DNA of 64,000 nt from Sandaracinus amylolyticus (GCF_000737325.1 NZ_CP011125.1:3100001-3164000); one strand, 5' to 3'; numbered from the stretch's first letter, positions 27,650 through 45,910 are shown. A program made the numbers and translations. Notes: generated from the letters alone by a model not told the origin.

Positions 27650-30316
27650 ATGAGAAGGCGATGGAGAGCGGTAGGTGCCCTCGTGCTCGCGCTGGCGCTC
27701 GGTACAGCGGCGTGCGGTGACGACGACGGAGATCCGGGCGACGCGTCGACCGGTGTCGACGCACAGGTCGGGACCGACGCGGGGCCGTCCGAGACCCGCT
27801 GCGGCGACGGCACGGTGCAGATGGGCGACGGCGAGATCTGCGACGACGGGAACACCACCGACGGCGACGGGTGCAGCGCCGACTGTCGGAGCGACGAGAC
27901 GTGCGGCAACGGCGTCCTCGACGAGGCCGCCGACGAGGTCTGCGACGACGGCAACACCGCCGACGGCGACACCTGCCGCGGCGACTGCGCATCGGACTAC
28001 CGCTGCGGCAACGGCGTCGTGGACACCACCGCCGACGGCGCCAGCAGCGACGAGGTCTGCGACGACGGGAACACCGCCAACGGCGACGGATGCAGCGCGT
28101 CGTGCAGCTCGGACGAGTCGTGCGGCAACGCCATCGTCGACCTCGGCGCCGGCGAGATCTGCGACGACGGCAACACCGAGGATGGCGACGAGTGCAGCGC
28201 GGACTGCCTCACGAGCTTCCTCTGCGGCAACGGCGATCTCGATGGCGCCGAGGAGTGCGACGACGGGAACGACGCCGACGGCGACGGTTGCAACGCGTCG
28301 TGCCAGCAGGAGCGCTGCGGCAACGGCCGCGTGGACGCGGGCGAGGCGTGCGACGACGGCAACGACGTCGAGACCGACGGGTGCCAGCTCGATTGCACGT
28401 TCACCTGCTCGAGCGACGCCGACTGCGACGACGGCGCGGTCTGCAACGGCGCCGAGGTCTGCAGCGCGCCGGGCACCACGACCAGCGCCTGCGCGCCCGC
28501 GGCGAGCCCCGCGCCCGACGGCGCCGCCTGTGGCACCGGCCAGATCTGCCTGACCGGCGGCTGCGTCGCGAGCGCGTGCGGCGACGGCTTCACCGACGCC
28601 TCGCGCGGAGAGCAGTGCGACGACGTCAACACCGTGAGCGGCGACGGCTGCGAGAACGACTGCACGTTCACGTGCTCGAGCGCGGCGGACTGCAGCGACG
28701 GCGCGGTGTGCAACGGCCCCGAGGTCTGCATGAACGCCGGCAGCGTCGCGAGCCGCTGCGCGGCGGGCTCGCCCGCCTCCAACGGCACGTCGTGCGGCGG
28801 CGGGCAGATTTGCATCGGCGGCGCCTGCACCACGGCGGGCTGCGGTGACGGCGTGGTGAGCGGCGCCGAGCAGTGCGACGACGGCAACACGAGCAACGGC
28901 GACGGCTGCGACGCCGACTGCCGCTGGACCTGCACCGCCGCGACGGCGGTGGCGGACTGCGGCGACGGCAACGCGTGCAACGGTGTCGAGGTCTGCACGG
29001 CCGGCGGATCGCTCGCGAGCCGCTGCGGCCCCGGCACGGCGCCGGCGAACGGCGCGAGCTGCGGCGGGACGAACATCTGCGTCGGCGGCGCCTGCGTCGC
29101 CCGCCGCTGCGGCGACATGATCGTCAGCACGGGCGAGCAGTGCGACGACGGAAACACCGCGAACGCCGACGGCTGCGACAACGACTGCACCTGGACCTGC
29201 GCGGGCGCCGCCGACTGCTCCGACGGCAACGTCTGCAACGGCGCCGAGGTCTGCACGTCGCCGAGCACGCTCGGAAGCCGATGCGGCGCGGGCACGCCTG
29301 CGGCGACCGGCACCACCTGCGACCGCGACGCCAACGCGTCGACGCGCGACATCTGTCGCTCGAGCGTGTGCGTCGCGTCGGCGTGCGGCGACGGCTACGT
29401 CGACGCGATGTCGAGCCCCGTCGAGCAGTGCGACGATGGCAACACGGCAGGCGGCGACGGCTGCAGCGCGACCTGCACGATCGAGATGTCGATGCCGCCC
29501 ACCGGGTTCCGCATCACCTCGCTGACGCTGATCTCGCCGCGCGTGATCGTCGACGTCCCGCTCGGCGGCTGCCAGGACATCACCGTCAACTGTGCCAGCG
29601 TCTTCGGCGGGTGCGCGGCCGACGGCGTGAACACGATGCTCGCGCAGGCGCTCAACCCGACGACGACGACGGGCGGCGAGTACTCGCTGCACCTCGTCCC
29701 GATCTTCCGGCCCTACGCGCCGGGCACCGCCACGACGCCCGCGGACTTCCACTTGAACGCGGAGTGCAACCAGTCGCCGACGCCCGACTCGTGCGGTCCG
29801 GCGGCCACCGCGCCGAGCGTCGCGATGTCGAGCGTGACGAACCGCTCGACGGGCACCTGCTTCACGCCGATCGCGTCCGAGGTGAACACGCGCGCGGGCA
29901 CGCCGGCGGCGTATCCCACGGTCAACACGGTCAGCGGGCCTTGCTTCATCAGCGACGCAGAGACGCTGACGATCGACATCGGCGGCATCCTCGTCCCGCT
30001 CCGGGACGCGACGCTCTCGGCGGCCTACGACGGCACCGCGGTCGGCTCGCGCCGGCTCGTGAACGGCGTGGTCCGCGGCTTCCTCACCGAGGCGGACGCG
30101 CTCACCGCAGCGCTGCCGGCCGACCTGCCGCTGGTCGGCGGCGATCCGCTCTACGAGCACCTGCAGGCGGGCAACCGCACCGTCAGCGGCGTCGCCGACG
30201 CGTGCAACGTCGGCGGCGGCACCAACGAGGACGACGCCGACATGAACGGCACGACGCGTGGGTTCTGGTTCTTCCTGAACTTCACGGCGGAGGAGATCAC
30301 CTGGACCGGGACCTGA
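27650..30316 (+). CDS. Large lipoprotein with ten DUF4215 Cys-rich repeats
   Basis: The 888-residue product starts at ATG 27650 behind a gggggaaggggg purine run. A lipoprotein signal ends at GTAACG. About ten copies of the myxobacterial Cys-rich repeat CGDG-x(6-12)-E-x-CDDGN-x-x-x-GDGC-x-x-C follow, with extra modules of the type CNGAEVCxxxG between later repeats. The last 280 residues are a different, repeat-free domain. This is a surface or secreted architecture; repeats probably act as disulfide-stabilised stalks. A perfect hairpin terminator follows. The binding partner is unknown. Confidence 0.88.
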   Translation: MRRRWRAVGALVLALALGTAACGDDDGDPGDASTGVDAQVGTDAGPSETRCGDGTVQMGDGEICDDGNTTDGDGCSADCRSDETCGNGVLDEAADEVCDDGNTADGDTCRGDCASDYRCGNGVVDTTADGASSDEVCDDGNTANGDGCSASCSSDESCGNAIVDLGAGEICDDGNTEDGDECSADCLTSFLCGNGDLDGAEECDDGNDADGDGCNASCQQERCGNGRVDAGEACDDGNDVETDGCQLDCTFTCSSDADCDDGAVCNGAEVCSAPGTTTSACAPAASPAPDGAACGTGQICLTGGCVASACGDGFTDASRGEQCDDVNTVSGDGCENDCTFTCSSAADCSDGAVCNGPEVCMNAGSVASRCAAGSPASNGTSCGGGQICIGGACTTAGCGDGVVSGAEQCDDGNTSNGDGCDADCRWTCTAATAVADCGDGNACNGVEVCTAGGSLASRCGPGTAPANGASCGGTNICVGGACVARRCGDMIVSTGEQCDDGNTANADGCDNDCTWTCAGAADCSDGNVCNGAEVCTSPSTLGSRCGAGTPAATGTTCDRDANASTRDICRSSVCVASACGDGYVDAMSSPVEQCDDGNTAGGDGCSATCTIEMSMPPTGFRITSLTLISPRVIVDVPLGGCQDITVNCASVFGGCAADGVNTMLAQALNPTTTTGGEYSLHLVPIFRPYAPGTATTPADFHLNAECNQSPTPDSCGPAATAPSVAMSSVTNRSTGTCFTPIASEVNTRAGTPAAYPTVNTVSGPCFISDAETLTIDIGGILVPLRDATLSAAYDGTAVGSRRLVNGVVRGFLTEADALTAALPADLPLVGGDPLYEHLQAGNRTVSGVADACNVGGGTNEDDADMNGTTRGFWFFLNFTAEEITWTGT

Positions 30317-30345
30317 TCGCGTCTCGCGCCACGTGATGCAGATGG

Positions 30346-30375
30346 ACGGCCCGGTGCGTTCTCGCACCGGGCCGT
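30346..30375 (+). terminator. Strong 13-bp hairpin after the Cys-rich lipoprotein gene
   Basis: Bases 30346-30358 (acggcccggtgcg) pair perfectly with 30363-30375 around the tetraloop ttct. There is no T-run after it on either strand. It lies between convergent genes and may serve both. Confidence 0.7.
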
Positions 30376-30486
30376 TCGCGCTCGTGCGCCGAAGCGTGGC
30401 GCTGACCCGAAGGCGGGAACGCTCCGGCGATCGTCGAAGCGGCGTGCGGTGTCAGCGGGAGCCGACGGCGGAGCCCCGACGCCGGA

Positions 30487-31164
30487 TCAAGGCACCAGCA
30501 CGCCGGCCCACACCGCGATCGGCATCGACGCGAAGCCCGCGCACACCAGCACCGCGAGCGCGATCGCCACCACGTTGCGCGTCTTGTCGACCTGCGGATC
30601 CACGAGCCCGAGCGTCTGGAACAAGCTCGACGCGCCGTGCGCGAGATGGACCGTCAGCGCGCCGTTCGCGATCACGTAGAACGCCGCGACCCACGGCACC
30701 TGGAAGCTGCGCACCACGTTGCCGTAGTAGTCGTGCGGATCGTGCGCGAGCCCCGCGGGCATCGCCGCGCCGACCGTCAGATGGAGGATGTGGTAGACGA
30801 GGTAGAGCCCGACGAGCGGGCCAGTCCAGCGCATCGTCCGCGCCGCGTACGACGTCACCACGTCCTTCTTCACGTGATAGCGCTGCGGGCGCGACTCGAG
30901 GCTCCGTCGCGTGATCACGATCGACGTCCCGACGTGCACCACGATGCCCGCGATCAGCACGCCGCGGATGCCCCAGAGCATCGCGGGGCTCTCCTTCAGC
31001 GCGTCGTAGTACGCGTTGAACGAGTCGCGCCCGAGGAACATGTGCAGGTTCGAGTAGAGGTGGTTGATCAGGAAGAAGAACCACCCCGCGCCGCTCAGCG
31101 CGAGCAGCGTCTTGAGGAAGAGCGAGGTCGAGAGCGAACGAGCGCGGAGCGATACGGCCTGCAC
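30487..31164 (-). CDS. sdhC: Succinate dehydrogenase cytochrome b558-type subunit
   Basis: The 225-residue membrane protein has about five hydrophobic helices and histidines suited to haem ligation (LINHLYSNLHMF, VLIAGIVVHVGTS, YLVYHILHL, LTVHLAHGASS). Length and pattern fit the b558 family that anchors succinate:quinone oxidoreductase. The GTG start at 31164 has GAGGTG upstream. Downstream on its strand there is no sdhA or sdhB: the next gene is convergent. It is therefore an orphan subunit in this window and must pair with subunits encoded elsewhere, or be a duplicate. Confidence 0.88.
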   Translation of the reverse strand: MQAVSLRARSLSTSLFLKTLLALSGAGWFFFLINHLYSNLHMFLGRDSFNAYYDALKESPAMLWGIRGVLIAGIVVHVGTSIVITRRSLESRPQRYHVKKDVVTSYAARTMRWTGPLVGLYLVYHILHLTVGAAMPAGLAHDPHDYYGNVVRSFQVPWVAAFYVIANGALTVHLAHGASSLFQTLGLVDPQVDKTRNVVAIALAVLVCAGFASMPIAVWAGVLVP

Positions 31165-31239
31165 GGCGACACCTCGTCGAAATCGGCCCGAGGATGGGCT
31201 CTACCTGGATGACGTGCCAGCACTTCGTGGCGTGACATC

Positions 31240-31866
31240 TCAGCCGCGCGCGACCGACCGCCCGAGCGCGTCGAACGCCTCGTATCGCACCTTCGTCGCT
31301 GCGCTCGCGCCGAGCTCGTCGGCGAAGAGCGACCAGATCATCCGGTCGCACTCTCGCCCCCGCGGATCGAGCGCACGCCGGCGGAGCGTCGCGTCGTGCG
31401 TGTACCCGAGCCGCCTCGGCACCGCTGCGCTCCGCACGTTGCGCGGATCGCAGTGGATCTCGACGCGCGCCACGCGATGCACGTCGAACGCGACGCGCGT
31501 GAGCGCGCCCGCCGCCTCGGTCACGTACCCGCGGCCCTCGTGCGCGACCGAGATCCAATAGCCGATCTCCAATGCCTGCGGGCCGACGCGCGCATGGAGC
31601 CCGATGCCGCCCATCAGCTCGCCCGAGCTCCCGTCGAAGATCCCGTACACGAGATCACTCGCCGGGCGGTCGAGGTCCGCACGGGCACGACGAATCCACG
31701 CGAGCCGCGAGTCGATGGTGGTCGCCTCCATCGTGGCCCACGGCATCCATCGCGCGAGGTGCTCGAGGTTCGCCTTCAGGAGCTCGCCCGACGCGGCAGC
31801 ATCGGTGGGCTCGTATCCGCGCACCAAGAGCCGCTCGGTGCGCACCGAGTACACGGGACCTTCCAT
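31240..31866 (-). CDS. GNAT-family N-acetyltransferase (RimJ/RimL-like)
   Basis: From ATG 31866 the product is 208 residues. It has the RimJ-type start VRTERLLVRGYEPTDAAA, the strand DLVYGIFDGSSGELMGGIGL, the acetyl-CoA loop IGYWISVAHEGRGYVTEAAG, and CDPRNVRSAAVPRRLGYT. The usual N-x-x-S-x-x-V-x-x-K-x-G-F ends in R-x-L-G-Y here. Relatives acetylate ribosomal-protein N-termini or small molecules; the substrate is unknown. An in-frame TTG at 31887 would add seven residues. It lies between sdhC and the rpoC terminator. Confidence 0.85.
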   Translation of the reverse strand: MEGPVYSVRTERLLVRGYEPTDAAASGELLKANLEHLARWMPWATMEATTIDSRLAWIRRARADLDRPASDLVYGIFDGSSGELMGGIGLHARVGPQALEIGYWISVAHEGRGYVTEAAGALTRVAFDVHRVARVEIHCDPRNVRSAAVPRRLGYTHDATLRRRALDPRGRECDRMIWSLFADELGASAATKVRYEAFDALGRSVARG

Positions 31867-31883
31867 CCCGCGCTCATAGCGCA

Positions 31884-31923
31884 CCAAAGCGAAAAGGGCC
31901 GCGAGCCCATCGGCTCGCGACCC
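31884..31923 (-). terminator. Intrinsic terminator of the rpoBC operon
   Basis: On the minus strand a 12-bp stem (31912-31923 with 31896-31907, one G-T-type mismatch) with a 4-base loop is followed by TTTTCGCTTT (31884-31895). It lies 47 bp after the rpoC stop and ends the super-operon that starts at 46.5 kb. Confidence 0.85.
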
Positions 31924-31970
31924 TCTTCACGTGCGACTGGCACCCTCGGCGAGGGTGTCGGGTCAGGCGC

Positions 31971-36146
<4,176 letters not shown>

Positions 36147-36154
36147 CGTCTACC

Positions 36155-40360
<4,206 letters not shown>

Positions 40361-40519
40361 CGGAACGTACCTCTATGCGTCTTGGTTCGGGAGCCCGGAA
40401 GCTAGTCGAAGGACGGGGTAGAACCCCAGAAAACGTGCGGCAGAGTCAGGCGACCCGTGCGGGGTCGAGCCAGCGACTCAGCCGAAAGCGCCGCAGATGC
40501 GGGCGTCAGAAAGACGGAG
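40361..40519. other. rpoB leader, gene-free
   Basis: The segment downstream of the attenuator-like hairpin holds no gene. On the minus strand a short local inverted repeat (ggggttctacccc, about 40417-40429) could be a processing site. No ribosome site stronger than gaggtac precedes the rpoB ATG. Confidence 0.5.
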
Positions 40520-40553
40520 CACGGCGCAGGGGCCTTCCGGCCCCCGCACCGTG
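40520..40553 (-). terminator. Hairpin between rplL and rpoB (attenuator candidate)
   Basis: Bases 40520-40534 and 40539-40553 form a 15-bp stem with two mismatches around a ttcc loop. On the minus strand it is followed by CTCCGTCTTTCTG, a weak T-rich tail. In E. coli a leaky terminator at the same place sets the ratio of L7/L12 to RNA polymerase, so partial termination is a reasonable inference here. Confidence 0.6.
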
Positions 40554-40588
40554 ATCCTTTCAGCCGTGCTCGTGATTGCAGATCCCGG

Positions 40589-40975
40589 TCACTTCAGCGT
40601 GACCTTGGCGCCAGCCTCCTCGAGCTTCTTCTTCATGTCCTCGGCGTCGGCCTTCGACACGCCTTCCTTGACGACCTTCGGCGCGGCCTCGACGAGGTTC
40701 TTCGCGTCCGCCAGGCCGAGGCCCGTCAGCTCGCGAACGACCTTGATCACGTTGATCTTCTTGTCGCCGCCGCTGGTGAGCTCGACCGTGAACTCGGTCT
40801 GCTCCGCCGCGGGGGCCGCCGCCGCGCCGCCGCCCGCCGGGGCCGCGACCGCGACCGCCGCCGGCGCCGCCTTGACGCCCCACTTCTCCTCGAGCGCCTT
40901 GATGAGGTTCGCAACCTCCATCACGGTCCAGCTCGAGAGCTCATCGACCATCTTCTGCTGATCCATCGTCGCCAT
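40589..40975 (-). CDS. rplL: 50S ribosomal protein L7/L12
   Basis: The 128-residue stalk protein has the N-terminal dimer helix ([20 protein letters not shown]), an Ala/Pro/Gly-rich hinge (about residues 40-60) and the C-terminal factor-binding domain with [20 protein letters not shown]. It recruits elongation factors to the ribosome. The ATG at 40975 is preceded by agaagg; the frame is open upstream to 41023 but the conserved start supports 40975. It lies 102 bp after rplJ. Confidence 0.97.
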   Translation of the reverse strand: MATMDQQKMVDELSSWTVMEVANLIKALEEKWGVKAAPAAVAVAAPAGGGAAAAPAAEQTEFTVELTSGGDKKINVIKVVRELTGLGLADAKNLVEAAPKVVKEGVSKADAEDMKKKLEEAGAKVTLK

Positions 40976-41077
40976 GTTGACCTTCTCTTCCCTGCAATCA
41001 CGCGCACTTGAGCAGGTGCGCAAATCTCATGTTCTGGTTCGTTTCGGTGAGTTGGAGTACGAGCGAATCGCTCGGGC

Positions 41078-41641
41078 TCAGCCGCCGCTGCTCTCTTCGA
41101 GCTGCTTGCGGCGCGCCTCGAGCACGTAGACGAGGTTCTGCAGGGGGGCCTGCAGCTGCGCGACGAGGTTCTGCGCCGGCGCCTGGAGGGTCGCGAGGAG
41201 CATGGCGCGGAGCTCGTCCTTGCCAGGCATCGAGGCGAGCTGCTTCTCGACGTCACCGCCAGCCATGACGGCGTTGTCGAGAACCGCGGCCTTGACCTCG
41301 AGCTTCTCCTGCTTGTCGCCTTCCTTGCGGAAGTCGCGCACGACCTTCGCGGCCGTCGAGGGATCCTCGAACGAGAACGCGACGGCGGTCTCGCCGGCGA
41401 GGACCTTCCCGAGCTTGCCCTCGAGGGGGGTCCCCTTCAGCGCCTGCTCGACGAGCTTGTTCTTGACGACCTTGTACTCGACGCCCGCCTTGCGGAACTT
41501 CGAGCGCAGGTCCGTCACCGTGATCACGTCCATGCCCTTGAAGCCGAGGAACACGACGCTGGTCGCCTTGTCGAAGAGGCCCTTGACCTCGTCGACGACC
41601 TTCGCCTTGTCCGCGCGGGCAGTGCTGGTTCCGTTGGCCAT
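41078..41641 (-). CDS. rplJ: 50S ribosomal protein L10
   Basis: The 187-residue protein begins at ATG 41641 behind GGAGG; a GTG at 41647 in frame is possible but would overlap the rplA stop. Typical features are KAKVVDEVKGLFDKATSVVF, DLRSKFRKAGVEYKVVKNKL, and the C-terminal helix that carries L12 dimers (residues 145-185). Only 2 bp separate it from rplA, so there is no room for the usual L10 autoregulatory leader in front of rplJ. Confidence 0.96.
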   Translation of the reverse strand: MANGTSTARADKAKVVDEVKGLFDKATSVVFLGFKGMDVITVTDLRSKFRKAGVEYKVVKNKLVEQALKGTPLEGKLGKVLAGETAVAFSFEDPSTAAKVVRDFRKEGDKQEKLEVKAAVLDNAVMAGGDVEKQLASMPGKDELRAMLLATLQAPAQNLVAQLQAPLQNLVYVLEARRKQLEESSGG

Positions 41642-41643
41642 GA

Positions 41644-42354
41644 TCACGCCTCCGCAGTCGCCTGCTCGACCGTCGCCGTGTCGACCTTGACGCCCGCGCC
41701 CATCGTGGTGCTGATGGTGATGCTGCGAAGGTAGGTGCCCTTGGCCGCCGACGGCTTCGCCTTCATCAGCGCAGCAATCAGTGCACGGGCGTTCTCCTCG
41801 AGCTTGTCCGGCGAGAACGACTTCTTGCCGATCGGAGCGTGGACGATGCCACCTTCCTTCTCGGCGCGGAACTCGACCTTGCCGCCCTTGGCCTCCTTGA
41901 CCGCCTTCGTGACGTCGAACGTCACGGTGCCGGTCTTGGGGTTGGGCATCAGACCGCGGGGACCGAGCACACGACCGAGACGACCGACCTGACCCATCAT
42001 GTCGGGCGTCGCGATCACGGTCTCGAAGTCGAGCCAGCCTTCTTGGACCTTGGCCACCAGGTCGTCGGCGCCGACAAAGTCAGCTCCGGCCGCCTGGGCC
42101 TCCGTCGCCTTCTCGCCCTTTGCGAAGACCAGGACACGAACGGTCTTGCCGATGCCGTGGGGCAACACGGTTGCTCCACGAACCATCTGATCGGCGTGCT
42201 TCGGGTTGACCCCGAGCCTGACCGCGATGTCCACACTCTCGTCGAACTTGGCGAAGCTCGCCTTGGCGACGAGAGCGACGGCCTCCGGGAGGGCATAGCG
42301 ACGATCACGATCGATCGACTCGATCGCGCTCTTGCGCTTTCTTCCCGTCTTCAT
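41644..42354 (-). CDS. rplA: 50S ribosomal protein L1
   Basis: The 236-residue protein starts at ATG 42354 behind GGAGGAGCG. It has the L1 signature around [20 protein letters not shown] and the mobile-stalk RNA-binding residues near the C-terminus ([15 protein letters not shown]). In many bacteria L1 also represses the rplK-rplA transcript. A 162-bp spacer separates it from rplK, longer than is common. Confidence 0.97.
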   Translation of the reverse strand: MKTGRKRKSAIESIDRDRRYALPEAVALVAKASFAKFDESVDIAVRLGVNPKHADQMVRGATVLPHGIGKTVRVLVFAKGEKATEAQAAGADFVGADDLVAKVQEGWLDFETVIATPDMMGQVGRLGRVLGPRGLMPNPKTGTVTFDVTKAVKEAKGGKVEFRAEKEGGIVHAPIGKKSFSPDKLEENARALIAALMKAKPSAAKGTYLRSITISTTMGAGVKVDTATVEQATAEA

Positions 42355-42516
42355 CGCTCCTCCATTCGGCGGCCCCGACCCCATTGTCGGCGTTCCCGCC
42401 TCCCACCGACGCCGTCACTTCTCAGCGGCAGTGGTTCGATCACCGACGTTCCACCCATCCAGCGGGAAGGGTGTTGCGACGATGTCAGTCCGAACTCGAA
42501 TCGTCGCTCGAGCAGG

Positions 42517-42957
42517 TCAGTCGACGACGTCGACGCCCATCGAGCGGGCGGTGCCCGCCAGCGAACGAACGCACGCCTCGATCGAGGCCGCGTTCGTGTC
42601 CTGGATCTTCTCCGCCGCGAGCTTCGCGAGCTGCGCGCGGGTGATCTTGCCGACCTTGTCCTTGTTGGGACGCGACGAGCCGCTCGCCGGCTTCTTGCCG
42701 ATCTTCAGCCCGAGCTCGCGCTTGATGAGCACCGAGGCGGGCGGCGTCTTCGTGATGAAGGTGAACGAGCGGTCGGAGAAGACCGTGATCACCACCGGGA
42801 TGATCAGCCCCTCCTGCTTGTTCGTCCGCGCGTTGAACTCCTTGCAGAACTGCATGATGTTCACGCCGTGCTGACCGAGCGCGGGACCGACCGGGGGCGA
42901 GGGGTTCGCCTTGCCGGCGGGGAGCTGGAGCTTGATCTGACCAGTGACCTTCTTCAT
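42517..42957 (-). CDS. rplK: 50S ribosomal protein L11
   Basis: The 146-residue protein has the complete L11 pattern: [38 protein letters not shown], and the RNA-binding C-terminal domain ending in [11 protein letters not shown]. It forms the GTPase-associated centre with 23S rRNA and L10/L12. The ATG at 42957 gives the standard start [12 protein letters not shown] leader with two hairpins (43011-43053) precedes it. Confidence 0.97.
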   Translation of the reverse strand: MKKVTGQIKLQLPAGKANPSPPVGPALGQHGVNIMQFCKEFNARTNKQEGLIIPVVITVFSDRSFTFITKTPPASVLIKRELGLKIGKKPASGSSRPNKDKVGKITRAQLAKLAAEKIQDTNAASIEACVRSLAGTARSMGVDVVD

Positions 42958-43010
42958 GGCTGCGTCCTGAAATCCCGCGCGCGCGGAGCGAAGCGACTCG
43001 AAACCGTCTG

Positions 43011-43053
43011 CTGGGCTCGTCGAGACCCAGCCTCAATCACCGCAATGGCGGTG
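43011..43053 (-). promoter_or_regulatory. Two stem-loops in the rplK leader
   Basis: Bases 43011-43030 (ctgggctc-gtc-gagacccag, one bulged base) and 43038-43053 (caccgc-aatg-gcggtg) form adjacent hairpins in the 156-bp nusG-rplK spacer. This is where an L1 autoregulatory target occurs in other bacteria; I infer a similar role but did not recognise the exact L1 loop consensus. Confidence 0.4.
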
Positions 43054-43113
43054 CGGAAACCAGAGTTGCAGCACCGAGAGTGACGACCACTCGACCGGCG
43101 ACTGCGCTGAGAA

Positions 43114-43647
43114 CTACTGCGTCTTCTCGACCTGCCCGTACTCGAGCTCGACCGGCGTCGCGCGGCCGAAGATCGAGACCAGCACCGTGACCTTCTGCTT
43201 CGCCGGGTTCACTTCCTGGACGGTGCCCGTGAAGTTCGCGAACGCCCCGTCGGTCACGCGCACGTGATCGCCGGTGTCGAACACGACGCGCGGCTTCGGC
43301 TTGGCGGCGCCCTCCGCGACCTGCTGGAAGATCGCGTTGATCTCACTCTCCGGAACCGGGCTCGGGTGACGGCCACCGACGAACCCGCTGACCTTCGGCG
43401 TGTCCTTGACCAGGTGCCAAGTGCGCTCGTTGAGGTCCATGTTCACGAACACGTAGCCCGGATAGAAGGTCCGGCTGGACACGCGCTTCGTGCCGGTCTT
43501 CGTGGTGTCCTGGACGTTCTCCTTGGGGATCAGGATCTCCCCGAAGAACTCCTCCATCCCGTGCTGACGGACGCGCTCCTCGAGGGCGGACTTCACCTTG
43601 CCCTCGTAGCCCGAATACGCCTGCACCACGTACCACTTCTTGGCCAT
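43114..43647 (-). CDS. nusG: Transcription termination/antitermination factor NusG
   Basis: From ATG 43647 (start MAKKWYVVQAYSGYEGKVK) the product is 177 residues, with an NGN domain (GYVFVNMDLNERTWHLVKDT) and a C-terminal KOW domain (VTDGAFANFTGTVQEVNPAK). It links RNA polymerase to ribosomes or Rho. Upstream in-frame residues to 43695 do not match the family. It lies between secE and rplK as in most bacteria. Confidence 0.97.
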   Translation of the reverse strand: MAKKWYVVQAYSGYEGKVKSALEERVRQHGMEEFFGEILIPKENVQDTTKTGTKRVSSRTFYPGYVFVNMDLNERTWHLVKDTPKVSGFVGGRHPSPVPESEINAIFQQVAEGAAKPKPRVVFDTGDHVRVTDGAFANFTGTVQEVNPAKQKVTVLVSIFGRATPVELEYGQVEKTQ

Positions 43648-43727
43648 CGAAGCCCCACTCTCGCGCCGGCTGTCGAGGCGCCCTTCGTACTGCATGGGCC
43701 TCTCGCTTCGAGCGCGCCCCCGCTCGA

Positions 43728-44282
43728 TCAGACGTTGTAGATGAGGTCGGTGAACGCCGACCAGAGCGCGTCGAAGACGCCGGTGTAGACCGCAGCGATG
43801 ATCGAGGTGACGATCACGACGACGGTCGAGTAGTAGGTCTCGTCGCGCGTCGGCCAGGTCACCTTGCTCAGCTCACCCACGACCTCGTGGGCGAGCTCGT
43901 TCACGCGCGGGTGGCGATAGAGCAGGAACGAGCCGACGATGCCGATCAGCGCCGCGGCGCCCGAGACGATCGTGGGATCCGGCTCCGCGAAGAAGCCCCA
44001 CGCGAACGTGATCAGCCGGTCCGACAGGTAGAACGTGATCACCGCGGCCGCGATGAACGCGAACTGGACCCAGCGCTCGATGCCGAGCAGGCTGGTGACC
44101 GGGTTCGCCTCGTTCTCGGCGGCGGCCTCGGCGAGCTCGCGCTCCTCGCGCTCGATCGCGGCGGCCTCGCGGCGCGCGACGTCGTCGTCGGCGCCAGCGT
44201 CGTCGGAGTCCCCGGCCGCGCTCGGGTCGGAGGTGTCCTCGTCGCCGTCGCGCTCGAGGTCCTTGTCGTCTTCGTCCGCCAT
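43728..44282 (-). CDS. secE: Preprotein translocase subunit SecE with acidic N-terminal extension
   Basis: The 184-residue product starts at ATG 44282 (MADEDDKDLERDGDED). Residues 1-75 are very acidic and charged; three hydrophobic helices follow (about 86-107, 118-137, 158-180). The conserved amphipathic helix and cytoplasmic loop appear as HEVVGELSKVTWPTRDET, diagnostic of SecE. Single-helix SecE proteins are about 65 residues, so this is the three-helix form plus an extra acidic arm. It stabilises SecY in the inner membrane. Confidence 0.94.
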   Translation of the reverse strand: MADEDDKDLERDGDEDTSDPSAAGDSDDAGADDDVARREAAAIEREERELAEAAAENEANPVTSLLGIERWVQFAFIAAAVITFYLSDRLITFAWGFFAEPDPTIVSGAAALIGIVGSFLLYRHPRVNELAHEVVGELSKVTWPTRDETYYSTVVVIVTSIIAAVYTGVFDALWSAFTDLIYNV

Positions 44283-44321
44283 CCGTGTTCCAGCGTTCGT
44301 TTGATATCGACCCGTCGAGGT

Positions 44322-44394
44322 CAGGCCAGGAGGGATTCGAACCCCCAACCCTCGGATTTGGAATCCGGTGCTCTACCGTTGGAGCTACTGGCCT
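44322..44394 (-). tRNA. tRNA-Trp(CCA)
   Basis: The minus strand folds as a standard 73-nt cloverleaf: acceptor AGGCCAG/CTGGCCT, anticodon arm CGGAT-TCCAAAT-CCG with anticodon CCA, T-loop GGTTCGAATCC, discriminator G. CCA is not encoded. It lies between rpmG and secE inside the super-operon and must be cut out of the transcript. Confidence 0.96.
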
Positions 44395-44398
44395 ATTC

Positions 44399-44432
44399 TC
44401 GAGAGCCTCGTTTTCTTCGTCGAGGCTCTCGA
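44399..44432 (-). other. 12-bp hairpin between rpmG and tRNA-Trp
   Basis: Bases 44399-44410 (tcgagagcctcg) pair perfectly with 44421-44432 around a 10-base loop. On the minus strand it is followed directly by the tRNA, with no T-run, so a processing signal (for example RNase III) is more likely than a terminator. Confidence 0.55.
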
Positions 44433-44436
44433 ACGG

Positions 44437-44589
44437 TCACTTCGACTCTCGATGAGTCGTGTGCTTCTCGCAGCGGGGGCAGTACTTCTTGATTTCCAGA
44501 CGCTCGGCCTGCTTCCGAGACTTCGTCGTCTGATAGTTGCGCGCGTCGCACTCGCTGCAGACGAGCGCGACGCGCACTCGATCCCCCAT
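44437..44589 (-). CDS. rpmG: 50S ribosomal protein L33
   Basis: A 50-codon gene from ATG 44589 to TGA at 44437-44439. The product has the L33 pattern: [20 protein letters not shown] and [20 protein letters not shown]. Both CxxC pairs are intact, so this is the zinc-binding (C+) form. It starts 14 bp after tuf and precedes tRNA-Trp, a common bacterial order. Confidence 0.95.
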   Translation of the reverse strand: MGDRVRVALVCSECDARNYQTTKSRKQAERLEIKKYCPRCEKHTTHRESK

Positions 44590-44603
44590 CTAGCGAGCTC
44601 CGA

Positions 44604-45794
<1,191 letters not shown>

Positions 45795-45838
45795 CGCGCC
45801 GTGCTCCTATTTTCTCTTATTCAGCGTGTGCGGTCTCG

Positions 45839-45910
45839 AGCCCAGGATGAGAATCGAACTCACGACCTCCTCCTTACCAAGGAGGTGCTCTACCTCTGAG
45901 CTACCTGGGC
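45839..45910 (-). tRNA. tRNA-Thr(GGT)
   Basis: The minus strand gives a 72-nt cloverleaf with acceptor GCCCAGG/CCTGGGC, anticodon arm CCTCC-TTGGTAA-GGAGG (anticodon GGT), and T-loop AGTTCGATTCT. Discriminator is T and CCA is not encoded. It is the last tRNA before tuf. Confidence 0.96.

Noticed and set aside
27780-29500. Spaced repeats resembling a CRISPR-like array
   Set aside because: They are in-frame coding repeats (CDDGN..GDGC) of a Cys-rich lipoprotein, not constant repeats with unique spacers.
41647-41649. GTG at 41647 as the rplJ start
   Set aside because: It overlaps the rplA stop and leaves GGAGG too close; ATG 41641 has a proper spacing.
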